A stretch of DNA of 15,174 nucleotides from an uncultured Muribaculaceae bacterium (GTDB lineage Bacteria; Bacteroidota; Bacteroidia; Bacteroidales; Muribaculaceae), in contig CAJUSN010000047.1 in the NCBI GenBank assembly GCA_910589095.1, positions 1 to 15,174 of the forward strand, in the 5' to 3' direction. Positions 8,053 through 15,174 of the stretch are shown here, in pieces (position 1 is the stretch's first letter; each line of letters starts with the position of its first letter). A program made the translations under genes and the position numbers. The notes under the pieces were generated by a model, which made no database searches, was not told the origin of the DNA, and was given only the letters and a program-made list of their open reading frames with translations.

Positions 8053-8191
8053 AAATAGATTTCTGTTGATCTGTTCGATGAATTTTACATTGCGGGAGAA
8101 AAAGAAAAAAGGAGTAAGATTTTGCACAGTCGGGCATAATGCTTAACTTAGCTGAATATTTCACGCAAATTTAAATATTCTATATAAAGAA

Positions 8192-9388
8192 ATGGCAAAA
8201 GTTATCATTATCGGAGCCGGCGGCGTGGGAACAGTCGTGGCTCACAAATGTGCGCAAAACCCGGAGGTGTTTACCGAAATAGTACTTGCCTCCCGCACAC
8301 GCAGCAAGTGCGAGGCCATTGCCCGCAAAATAGGCGGAGGCCGCATCACCACCGATTCCGTGGATGCCGACTCCGTTGAGCAGCTTGCGGAACTGTTCGA
8401 ACGCCATAAACCTGATATGGTTATCAACGTGGCTCTCCCCTATCAGGATTTAACCATCATGGATGCTTGCCTGAAATGCGGTGTGAACTACCTTGACACC
8501 GCCAACTATGAACCGCGCGACGAAGCTCATTTCGAATACTCATGGCAGTGGGCCTACAAGGAGAAATTCGAGAAGGCCGGCCTTACCGCTATTCTTGGTT
8601 GCGGTTTTGACCCGGGTGTGTCCGGGGTGTTCACCGCCTATGCCGCCAAGCATTATTTCTCCGACATGGAGTATCTTGACATCGTTGATTGCAACGCAGG
8701 CGACCATGGCAAGGCTTTCGCCACCAATTTCAATCCGGAAATCAACATCCGCGAGATTACCCAAAACGGTCGTTACTACGAAGACGGCAAGTGGGTTACC
8801 ACCGGCCCGCTTGAATTCCACAAGCCTCTTACCTACCCCAACATAGGCCCGCGCGAATCGTATCTTCTTTACCACGAAGAGCTGGAAAGCCTGGTGAAGA
8901 ATTTCCCGTCAATCAAACGTGCCCGTTTCTGGATGACTTTCGGTCAGGAATATCTCACTCACCTTCGTGTGATCCAGGATATAGGCATGGCCCGCATCGA
9001 TGAGATTGACTATAACGGAATGAAGATTGTGCCCTTGCAGTTCCTCAAAGCTGTATTGCCCAACCCGCAGGACCTTGGTGAAAATTATCATGGCGAAACC
9101 TCCATCGGTTGCCGAATCGAGGGTCTTGACAAGGATAAAAATCACCTTACCTACTATATCTACAACAACTGCTCGCATGAGGCCGCCTACAACGAAACAG
9201 GCATGCAGGCCGTGAGCTACACCACCGGAGTTCCGGCCATGATCGGAGCCATGATGTTCCTGACAGGAAAGTGGAAAAAGGCAGGTGTGTACAATGTGGA
9301 GGAATTCGACCCGGATCCCTTCATGGAGCAGCTCAACAAGCAGGGACTCCCCTGGCACGAACTGTTCAACCTCGACCTCGAGGTGTAA
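8192..9388 (+). CDS. Saccharopine dehydrogenase-family protein, probably carboxynorspermidine dehydrogenase
   Basis: This 398-aa cytoplasmic oxidoreductase has a Rossmann nucleotide-binding start (AKVIIIGAGGVGTVVAHKC; GxGxxG at residues 8-13). It also shows conserved family segments: INVALPYQDLTIMDACLKCGVNYLDTA, GCGFDPGVSGVF and DCNAGDHGKAFATNF. Length and these motifs fit the Bacteroidota and Vibrio carboxynorspermidine dehydrogenases. Those enzymes use NADPH to join aspartate semialdehyde with putrescine or diaminopropane, giving carboxyspermidine or carboxynorspermidine for the alternative polyamine pathway. The partner decarboxylase (NspC) is not in this window. True saccharopine (lysine) metabolism is a less likely alternative. 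The ATG at 8192 starts directly at the Rossmann strand, as the family does. GC content returns to the GC-richer level here after the AT-rich pair, and a 139-bp gap upstream could hold the promoter of the long plus-strand run. Confidence 0.9.
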   Translation: MAKVIIIGAGGVGTVVAHKCAQNPEVFTEIVLASRTRSKCEAIARKIGGGRITTDSVDADSVEQLAELFERHKPDMVINVALPYQDLTIMDACLKCGVNYLDTANYEPRDEAHFEYSWQWAYKEKFEKAGLTAILGCGFDPGVSGVFTAYAAKHYFSDMEYLDIVDCNAGDHGKAFATNFNPEINIREITQNGRYYEDGKWVTTGPLEFHKPLTYPNIGPRESYLLYHEELESLVKNFPSIKRARFWMTFGQEYLTHLRVIQDIGMARIDEIDYNGMKIVPLQFLKAVLPNPQDLGENYHGETSIGCRIEGLDKDKNHLTYYIYNNCSHEAAYNETGMQAVSYTTGVPAMIGAMMFLTGKWKKAGVYNVEEFDPDPFMEQLNKQGLPWHELFNLDLEV

Positions 9389-9430
9389 CCATTCCGGGCC
9401 CCACGGCCCCACCATCTCCCTCCCCGCGCC

Positions 9431-10381
9431 ATGACACAATCCCCAATGAAATATACCGACAGTCAGGTGGTGGGCATTGCCCGCCGCGTGACGTGGGTGG
9501 GCTTTGTGGTGAATGCGCTGCTTGGAGGGCTGAAGATTGCCGCAGGAATCATAGGCCGTTCAGGTGCCATGGTGGCCGATGGTGTGCACTCGCTCACTGA
9601 TTTTGTCACAGATCTTATTGTGATAGTGATGATAGGAGTGTCGCGCTGGAAGGCCAACAAGGTGTATCAGTACGGTTACGGTAAATACGAAACCTTCGCC
9701 ACGCTGCTCATAGGCGTGGCGTTGGCATTTGTAGCCGTGGGACTTTTCTGGCATGGATTACACGAAGTGTTGCGCGCCATTCATGGAGAGCTTCCACCGG
9801 AACCGGGAATGATAGCGCTTTGGATGGCAATAATCAGCATAGCGGCCAAGGAGTGGCTCTTTCATTACACCCGCAACTGGGGACGTCGCATTGACTCCAC
9901 TTCGGTCATTGCCAATGCGTGGCATCACAGAAGCGACGCCATTTCATCGGTGGCCACACTGGTGGGTGTGGGCGGAGCCATTTTGCTCGGCTCCCACTGG
10001 CGCATTCTCGATCCAGTGGCGGCCATGATTGTCAGTGTGTTCATTGCCGTGTCGTCGCTCGACATTGCCAGGCCGGCCGTGCGTGAGCTGCTGGAAGTGG
10101 CACTACCGCCCGACGTAACCGAACCGCTAATGAAAATCATAAAATCCACTCCGGGAGTTATCACCTACCATCATTTCCGTTCGCGAAGAAACGGCCCGAG
10201 AATCATCATAGATGTCCATGTGAAAGTGGACCCCGACATTTCTGTCAAAGCCGGACACGAAATTGCATCGCAGGTTGAACGGAATCTTAAAAACGGCTTC
10301 GGCAACGCAATGATAGCCAACATACATATCGAACCCTACCGCAATCAACCTGTGCACCCCGACGGGTCATGCGATGATTAG
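9431..10381 (+). CDS. Cation diffusion facilitator (CDF) family metal/H+ antiporter
   Basis: This 316-aa inner-membrane protein has the CDF layout: about six transmembrane helices (roughly residues 20-210) and a cytoplasmic C-terminal dimerisation domain (about 220-305, ending NAMIANIHIEPYRN). The transport site is visible in helix 2 (ADGVHSLTD, H53 and D57) and helix 5 (NAWHHRSDA, H165 and D169). This HxxxD/HxxxD arrangement is typical of zinc-transporting CDFs, while YiiP/FieF has Asp at the first position, so Zn2+ export is the best guess and Mn2+ or Fe2+ remain possible. The family exports divalent metal from the cytoplasm in exchange for protons. The C-terminal tail has extra H, C and D residues (HPDGSCDD). 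It lies 42 bp after the dehydrogenase gene and 14 bp before the first DUF4836-like gene, so co-transcription is likely though a functional link is not obvious. Confidence 0.95.
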   Translation: MTQSPMKYTDSQVVGIARRVTWVGFVVNALLGGLKIAAGIIGRSGAMVADGVHSLTDFVTDLIVIVMIGVSRWKANKVYQYGYGKYETFATLLIGVALAFVAVGLFWHGLHEVLRAIHGELPPEPGMIALWMAIISIAAKEWLFHYTRNWGRRIDSTSVIANAWHHRSDAISSVATLVGVGGAILLGSHWRILDPVAAMIVSVFIAVSSLDIARPAVRELLEVALPPDVTEPLMKIIKSTPGVITYHHFRSRRNGPRIIIDVHVKVDPDISVKAGHEIASQVERNLKNGFGNAMIANIHIEPYRNQPVHPDGSCDD

Positions 10382-10395
10382 AACCATTATCTAAA

Positions 10396-11832
10396 ATGAA
10401 ACATTACTCTACCCTGACAAGAAACACATTTCCGGGCTTAGCTCTGGCTTTCGCTCTCTTAGCGTGCCTCTTAACCGGATGCGCCAAATCCGAATCCCCC
10501 TCCCTATCCGACCTTCCGGCCGATGCGGAGTATGTGGTTATGCTCAATCTTGACTCAATAGGCCAGGAGGGCAATCTCCAACAAGGCATAAGCATGCTGA
10601 TACCGGGCGACCTAAACGGCTTGCCTGACAATGCAGCGCAATGCCTGGATCTGTCAAACGTTATGGCCTACAAACCGACGGAAACAAAGATGGCCATCGT
10701 GGCAGTTGGAATAACTGATGAGGACATGTTAACGGAGGCTCTGGTAAAAGCAGGCTGGACCAAGCGCAAAGTGAACGGTGAGGAGATTTACGAACCGGAC
10801 GGGTCGGGCGAATTTGGCCGTTGCATAGTTATTGATCGTGGCGCCGCATGGTATCTGACCACGCGTAACGATTTGAAGAACTGGCGCGAAAGCCTACGCC
10901 GCGCGTCTGACAACAATTTCAGCCAATATCCCACAGCCGATGTAATAGCCTCACGAGGTGTACTCACTGCATTTATCAATCCATCAGCTGTAGGCCTGCC
11001 GGGGTCCGACAAGCTTTTCACCGTGACAACGGCTCGAGCCTCCGGCTCCATCACATTCACCGGCCGCTTGATTGCTACGGATGAAGCACATCGGGGCGAG
11101 GAAGTGCCGCTTGACCTACTGTCGGATTTAGGTTCCGCACCGGCTGCGTTGTCGCCCATGCTGTGCGCAGGCCCAACCCTCACAATAATGGCGGGGATGA
11201 CGCAGGCTATTGACTGGGGCAACATGGTTGAAATGGCCGGTGCCGACCTTGGTACGCAGAATCAAGGGATGCTCCAATCCCTGCTCCCCTACATCCGGAG
11301 TCTTAACGGCATCATGGCCATCAATGTAGGACCGCTTAGCACCAAATCACTTGAGGCCACAGATGTGGAGGAGCAAAGCCTAATGATATATGGACTCTTG
11401 GAAGGAAACCGTGCTCAGGAAGCAGTGGAAGAGATAAATACAAATCTACGACAGAAAGGAGTGAACCCTGCGCCGCGAGCCGACGGCGTTTATGCCTTCA
11501 CCCTCGGCGATGCCCGCTATCGCTACACGGCTCGCGATGGTGCATTTATCTTCGCTCTAAACCGTGAAATAGACCTGCCGGAAGTATTGCGAGGCACCTC
11601 TCCGGAGATTGCGCCCACCACACGCCTGAACGCATCGCTCACCCTTCCCGCAGTGAATGGCGCGTCAGCCCCCGCGTTTTCACTCAAAATGGATGCAAAA
11701 GTAGTGACTTTCACCATCACCGCCCCCGGAGCGGACCCGCTCTCTGCCTTGGCCAACTACATGGCCACCTTGCAAAGCAACTCACGTTCAGCCCGCGAAG
11801 CGTCGGCTGACTATTACGATGATTACGACTGA
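10396..11832 (+). CDS. DUF4836-like lipoprotein, first of a tandem pair
   Basis: This 478-aa lipoprotein has a type II signal peptide ending LLTGC with the lipidated Cys at residue 29. The mature part matches the style of Bacteroidota DUF4836 proteins: it starts LPADAEYVVMLNLDSI and alternates beta strands with helices through repeated modules. It shares landmarks with the next gene: LPADAEYVVMLNL against VPFDADIIGTLNL, PYIRSLNGIMAINVGP against PYLKAIDGTIAAGFGP, and DGVYAF against NGVYSF. The two are therefore diverged tandem duplicates. The C-terminus is acidic and Tyr-rich (SADYYDDYD), which the second copy lacks. The function of the family is unknown. It should be anchored in the inner or outer membrane facing the periplasm. 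It follows the CDF gene by 14 bp and precedes its paralogue by 41 bp, with an ABC transporter next. Confidence 0.85.
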   Translation: MKHYSTLTRNTFPGLALAFALLACLLTGCAKSESPSLSDLPADAEYVVMLNLDSIGQEGNLQQGISMLIPGDLNGLPDNAAQCLDLSNVMAYKPTETKMAIVAVGITDEDMLTEALVKAGWTKRKVNGEEIYEPDGSGEFGRCIVIDRGAAWYLTTRNDLKNWRESLRRASDNNFSQYPTADVIASRGVLTAFINPSAVGLPGSDKLFTVTTARASGSITFTGRLIATDEAHRGEEVPLDLLSDLGSAPAALSPMLCAGPTLTIMAGMTQAIDWGNMVEMAGADLGTQNQGMLQSLLPYIRSLNGIMAINVGPLSTKSLEATDVEEQSLMIYGLLEGNRAQEAVEEINTNLRQKGVNPAPRADGVYAFTLGDARYRYTARDGAFIFALNREIDLPEVLRGTSPEIAPTTRLNASLTLPAVNGASAPAFSLKMDAKVVTFTITAPGADPLSALANYMATLQSNSRSAREASADYYDDYD

Positions 11833-11873
11833 ACCTGAGTTATTTAAAACGAATTAACAAACACATCAATAAC

Positions 11874-13295
11874 ATGAAGAAAAACAACCTTTTCTCCTTC
11901 GCGACGATATGGGTCACTCTGGCAATAGCCACGTTGATAAGCTCATGTTCGTCGAACAAATCAAAACTATTGGAATCCGTGCCGTTTGACGCGGACATAA
12001 TTGGCACACTGAATCTCATTGAGTTGGCCTCCAACTCAGGTGTTAAAATCGAGAACTCCCAAATTGTTCTTCCCGCTGAATACACGCAGCTTAAGGAGTC
12101 AATCCCCGCCGACATGCTCAAGATGGGCGCACAGTGGGCCGAGGCTGTGGATCTGGAATCCGTGGTGATTTTCGGATACATGAAGAGCAATGATTTCTAT
12201 GGCACCGCGCTCATCAAGGATGCCGACAAAGTGCGCCAACTGTTGGAGGACAACGATTTCACATCCGAGATGAAGAACGGTGTGGAAATCTACGCCAAGG
12301 GTAGCAATTGTTTCGCATTTGACGACTCCTCTGACCAACTTTGGATTCTTGAAAAGCGCCGTGTGGACAAACTGGAAGAATTCGCGCTGGCACGCAAGAA
12401 AAACAACATCACCCGATATTCCGGGCTGGCCGAAGCGCTCACCGACGATAATATTGCCAATTGGGTATTTGATCAAACTTCGCTCGGCACCGGCCTTGAC
12501 GGCCAATGGTGTGTGTTCGGAGTGAATGTGAAAAACAATGCCATTGTGGCCGAGGGCAAGCTCATCTCTACCGACGGGGAAGTTTATCGCACTGACGCCC
12601 TGCAGCCGGTGGATACCGACTTCCTGCGCTATATGCCGGCCAATTTCATCTGCGCCACAGCCATTGGGCTCAACCCCGCCAGTGGCTGGGTAAAACGGAC
12701 CGAAGAAGCTATCAGCAAGTTGGGCGACCGAAGCACCGGCCGAGCTTTTGCCGAAATAGCTCCTTATCTCAAAGCCATAGACGGGACCATAGCAGCCGGT
12801 TTCGGGCCTAAAAATAAATCGGCGCTTCTCAACCCCATGTCGCCCGACCAATGGCAAGCACTCATCATGGCACGCATGAACCAGAGCAAGGTCAACGAAC
12901 TAACCGAACTGCTGCGTAGCAACCTCCCCGGCTCCACCGAAGTGAGCAACGGAGTTTACAGCTTCAACTCCCGCGAATTTAATGTGACTTACGGTTCGGT
13001 CGACGGTAATTTCGCCATAGGTATGGGCCTTGACCTCAAACCCGACAAGCAAAACTCATTCACATCCGACTTCACAGGCAAACCTATGGGATTCGTGTTC
13101 CAGACACCTATGCTCAACACAATTGTGGATGATCCTAAATATGCCTTCAGCATCAAACTCAACATGGATTATAATGACGGCGTGACGCGCCTGCAATTAA
13201 ACCTTGTTGGCTCCGACAAGCCCATCATCCCCACTCTGGTTTCCACCCTTCCCGAATTTATCGACTCTTACAAGCGAAAAGCCCGCGGATATTGA
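11874..13295 (+). CDS. DUF4836-like lipoprotein, second of a tandem pair
   Basis: This 473-aa lipoprotein has a type II signal peptide ending LISSC with Cys at residue 25, followed by a Ser/Lys-rich linker (SSNKSKLLES). Strand/helix modules match those of the preceding gene in order (VPFDADIIGTLNL near the start, PYLKAIDGTIAAGFGP in the middle, NGVYSF and VDGNFAIGMGL later), so it is a paralogue from an old duplication. The Cys+2 region (SNKSK) is basic rather than acidic, so there is no sign of a surface-export signal. The protein ends in a basic tail (DSYKRKARGY). The function is unknown. The stop (TGA, 13293-13295) is 1 bp before the ATG of the ABC ATPase gene, so the two are translated from one message and probably work in one complex (inference). 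The long minus-strand frame opposite it (12099-12857) is a shadow. Confidence 0.85.
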   Translation: MKKNNLFSFATIWVTLAIATLISSCSSNKSKLLESVPFDADIIGTLNLIELASNSGVKIENSQIVLPAEYTQLKESIPADMLKMGAQWAEAVDLESVVIFGYMKSNDFYGTALIKDADKVRQLLEDNDFTSEMKNGVEIYAKGSNCFAFDDSSDQLWILEKRRVDKLEEFALARKKNNITRYSGLAEALTDDNIANWVFDQTSLGTGLDGQWCVFGVNVKNNAIVAEGKLISTDGEVYRTDALQPVDTDFLRYMPANFICATAIGLNPASGWVKRTEEAISKLGDRSTGRAFAEIAPYLKAIDGTIAAGFGPKNKSALLNPMSPDQWQALIMARMNQSKVNELTELLRSNLPGSTEVSNGVYSFNSREFNVTYGSVDGNFAIGMGLDLKPDKQNSFTSDFTGKPMGFVFQTPMLNTIVDDPKYAFSIKLNMDYNDGVTRLQLNLVGSDKPIIPTLVSTLPEFIDSYKRKARGY

Positions 13296-13296
13296 T

Positions 13297-13956
13297 ATGA
13301 TCAAGGAAATTTGCATTGAGAACGCGTTGCCCAACGTGTTCCGTGGCATGGAGAAAGTGGCACCCGTGTGCAACTCCCAAGTGTGGTTGCAGACTGTGCG
13401 CTTCACCAAGCCGGACTATTACATGATAGAGGCTGAATCGGGCACCGGAAAATCATCGCTCTGCAGCTTCATTTACGGCAGCCGTGGCGACTATCAGGGG
13501 CGAATCACCTTTGACGGACGCGATGTGCGCAGCTTCACAATAGCCGAATGGTGCGAACTCCGCACCCGCTCGCTGGCATATCTCCCTCAAGAGATGCATC
13601 TCTTTCCGGAGCTCACCGTAAGGGAGAATATCCTCATAAAGAACCGACTCACCGACTGCCGCACCGGGCAGTGGATCAAGCATGCGCTGGAGCGGTTGGA
13701 AATCGAGGCCAAATTGGACTCACCTGCTGCATTGCTTTCAGTGGGACAACAGCAGCGTGTGGCCATTGTACGTGCCCTCTGCCAGCCGTTCGACTTCTTG
13801 CTGATTGATGAACCGGTGAGCCACCTCGACGCGCGTAACAACGCCATTGTAGCCTCGCTCATCGATGAGGCGGCACGTGAGTTCGGAGCAGGTGTCATAG
13901 CCACATCCGTAGGCAACAAAATCAGTCTAACCATCCAATCCACTCTTCTGCTATGA
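13297..13956 (+). CDS. ABC transporter ATP-binding protein with divergent motifs
   Basis: This 219-aa ABC ATPase is of the LolD/MacB size class and should pair with the FtsX-like permease that follows. Motifs: Walker A AESGTGKSS (46-54, Ala replacing the first Gly), Q-loop YLPQEMHLFPELTVREN (Q98), signature LSVGQQQR (147-154, Val replacing the second Gly of LSGGQ), Walker B FLLIDEP (D171, E172) and D-loop SHLD (175-178). At the H-loop, where canonical proteins read TH, this one reads ATSVGNK, with Ser204 in place of the switch His. The catalytic Lys52 and Glu172 are kept, so ATP binding and some hydrolysis are plausible. The start at 13297 is chosen over the in-frame upstream ATG at 13204, which would overlap the lipoprotein gene by 92 bp and add a sequence unlike an ABC N-terminus. 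It starts 1 bp after the previous stop, and its own stop overlaps the permease start (ATGA). Confidence 0.9.
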   Translation: MIKEICIENALPNVFRGMEKVAPVCNSQVWLQTVRFTKPDYYMIEAESGTGKSSLCSFIYGSRGDYQGRITFDGRDVRSFTIAEWCELRTRSLAYLPQEMHLFPELTVRENILIKNRLTDCRTGQWIKHALERLEIEAKLDSPAALLSVGQQQRVAIVRALCQPFDFLLIDEPVSHLDARNNAIVASLIDEAAREFGAGVIATSVGNKISLTIQSTLLL

Positions 13957-15155
13957 AACAACAGTCAGCAGTATGGCACTTGCTACGCCGCAACATATCC
14001 AAGGCCCAGCTTGCAGGCTACGCCGTAGCCAATCTTGTGGGGCTGTGCATTGTTATCTCTGCCATCCAGCTCTACCGTGACGTAAGTTCAGTGTGGAGCG
14101 CGGAGGACTCATTCATATCCCGCGACTATCTGATAATCTCCAAGGAGGTAGGAGGCCTTGGCTCGCTTCTCACCGGCAAGCAAGCCTCATTCGCTCCCGA
14201 CGAGATCAAGGAGCTCCAAGACCAACCATGGGTGCGTCGCGTGGGCCAATTCACCGCATCCAATTTCGGAGTTGCCGCCTCTGTGGAATTAGGCGGACGT
14301 GGAGTGAACACGGCAATGTTTCTGGAATCCATCCCCGACGAGTTTTTCGATGTTCAGCCTTCCGGATGGCACTTCAACCCGCAGCAGGGAGGAGCCGTGC
14401 CGGTCATCATCAGCAAGGAATACCTTTCGCTCTACAACTTCGGATTCGCCGCCTCCCGCGGCCTGCCACAGATCTCCGAGTCAATGATAGGCATGGTGCC
14501 TTTGCGTCTTTCGGTGAGCGGTAACGGACGTCAGCAATGGTTACCGGCCAAGATCGTTGGGTTCTCATCGCGACTCAACACCATAGCTGTACCTGAGGAT
14601 TTCATGAAATGGGCCAACTCCACCTTTGCCGACGGCCAGCAGCCTGAACCCTCACGACTTATAATAGAAACCAACTCGCCCGGCGATCCGGCCATTTCCG
14701 AATTCATGCGTTCACACCATTATGAAGTGGCCGGCGACAAGGTTGACAACGGACGGGCTGCTTATTTCCTGGCTATTATCACCGCTGCTGTAGTGGCTGT
14801 GGGCGTCATCATCAGTCTGCTTGCTTTCTTCATTCTGCTGCTGAGCATCTATCTGCTGCTGCAGAAAAACCGCGACAAACTGCGCCAGCTCATGATGCTG
14901 GGCTACTCGCCTGAAGCCGTTTCACGCCATTATTACGTTACAGTGGCCACAATCAATGGCTGCGTACTCATCGGCGCCATCGTGGCAATGCTGATAGGCA
15001 AACATCTTTGGAGCGCGCCTCTGGAGAACATAGGCGTAGAATCCGGCGCTCCGTGGGTTGCTATAGCGGTCGGCACCGCCATAATGCTGCTCATAACAGC
15101 GGGCAACATATTGGCCATCTCGCGCAATGTACGCAAGAATTTCCCGCGACCCTGA
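13953..15155 (+). CDS. FtsX-like (MacB/LolCE-type) ABC transporter permease
   Basis: This 400-aa inner-membrane protein has the FtsX/MacB topology. Helix 1 is near the N-terminus (about 19-41, LAGYAVANLVGLCIVISAI). A large periplasmic domain (about 45-265) follows. Three C-terminal helices lie at about 270-300, 328-352 and 366-388. Between helices 2 and 3, KNRDKLRQLMMLGYSPEAVSRHYY is the conserved FtsX segment that contacts the ATPase. Relatives do not pump small solutes through a channel. They transmit ATP-driven movement to the periplasm to release lipoproteins (LolCDE), to drive efflux partners (MacB) or to activate hydrolases (FtsEX). Its ATG overlaps the ATPase stop by ATGA, so translation is coupled. 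The preceding lipoproteins are candidate partners or substrates (inference). The stop is complete. Only 19 bp follow in the window, so a second permease could lie just outside. Confidence 0.9.
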   Translation: MKQQSAVWHLLRRNISKAQLAGYAVANLVGLCIVISAIQLYRDVSSVWSAEDSFISRDYLIISKEVGGLGSLLTGKQASFAPDEIKELQDQPWVRRVGQFTASNFGVAASVELGGRGVNTAMFLESIPDEFFDVQPSGWHFNPQQGGAVPVIISKEYLSLYNFGFAASRGLPQISESMIGMVPLRLSVSGNGRQQWLPAKIVGFSSRLNTIAVPEDFMKWANSTFADGQQPEPSRLIIETNSPGDPAISEFMRSHHYEVAGDKVDNGRAAYFLAIITAAVVAVGVIISLLAFFILLLSIYLLLQKNRDKLRQLMMLGYSPEAVSRHYYVTVATINGCVLIGAIVAMLIGKHLWSAPLENIGVESGAPWVAIAVGTAIMLLITAGNILAISRNVRKNFPRP

Positions 15156-15174
15156 TAAACAGGCTATCTATATC

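Noticed and set aside
9396..9409. GC-rich hairpin GGGCC/GGCCC between the dehydrogenase and CDF genes
   Set aside because: The stem is only 5 bp with a 4-nt loop and no T run, and the gap between the genes is just 42 bp, so it is unlikely to terminate transcription.
8909..9439. Open frame of 176 codons on the minus strand
   Set aside because: It is antisense to the dehydrogenase gene, rich in His/Gly/Val from reversed codons, and has no recognisable motif.
12099..12857. Open frame of 252 codons on the minus strand
   Set aside because: It lies wholly inside the second DUF4836-like gene on the opposite strand, has no signal peptide or recognisable domain, and reads as a codon-bias shadow.
13204..13296. 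In-frame upstream start extending the ABC ATPase by 31 residues
   Set aside because: It would overlap the lipoprotein gene by 92 bp and add a Pro/Ser-rich sequence unlike ABC N-termini. The ATG at 13297 sits 1 bp after the previous stop.
1..15174. tRNA, rRNA, CRISPR, insertion sequence or prophage genes
   Set aside because: No cloverleaf-like sequence, repeat-spacer array, transposase, integrase or terminal inverted repeats were recognised by eye on either strand.

Overview
The window looks like a chromosomal segment of a gut-type Bacteroidales. The moderate GC content and protein families would fit Muribaculaceae or a near relative, but that rank is inference. Four things point to Bacteroidota: a DUF6850-type outer-membrane barrel, tandem DUF4836-type lipoproteins, start codons without clear Shine-Dalgarno sequences, and two sites matching the Bacteroidota -7 promoter element TAnnTTTG.

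Left block (1-4308, + strand): a 5'-truncated outer-membrane beta-barrel protein (DUF6850 type) is followed 34 bp later by a full-length secreted M16 zinc peptidase with an intact HFLEH motif. A 12-bp hairpin (4342-4372) separates this pair from a convergent minus-strand gene for a small secreted or membrane-anchored protein of unknown function (4412-4984).

Middle block (4985-8190): a divergent intergenic region carries -7 elements in both directions and three GGTCA direct repeats spaced 20 and 21 bp apart, just upstream of an AraC-family regulator (5259-6158). After it comes about 330 bp with no convincing gene. Then follow two visibly AT-rich genes for orphan exported proteins, a 208-aa secreted protein and a 293-aa lipoprotein. 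Their base and codon use differs from everything around them, suggesting horizontal acquisition.

Right block (8192-15155, all + strand, small gaps): a saccharopine-dehydrogenase-family enzyme (probably carboxynorspermidine dehydrogenase, polyamine synthesis), a cation diffusion facilitator, two tandem paralogous DUF4836-like lipoproteins, an ABC ATPase and an FtsX-like permease. The last three genes are joined by a 1-bp gap and an ATGA overlap, so the lipoproteins and the transporter are probably made together. The ATPase departs from consensus at Walker A, the signature and the H-loop. The permease ends 19 bp before the window edge, so the operon may continue.

No rRNA, tRNA, CRISPR, transposase or prophage gene was recognised. 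The best candidates for something undescribed are the DUF4836-pair/ABC/FtsX cassette, the barrel plus M16 peptidase pair, and the AT-rich orphan pair.
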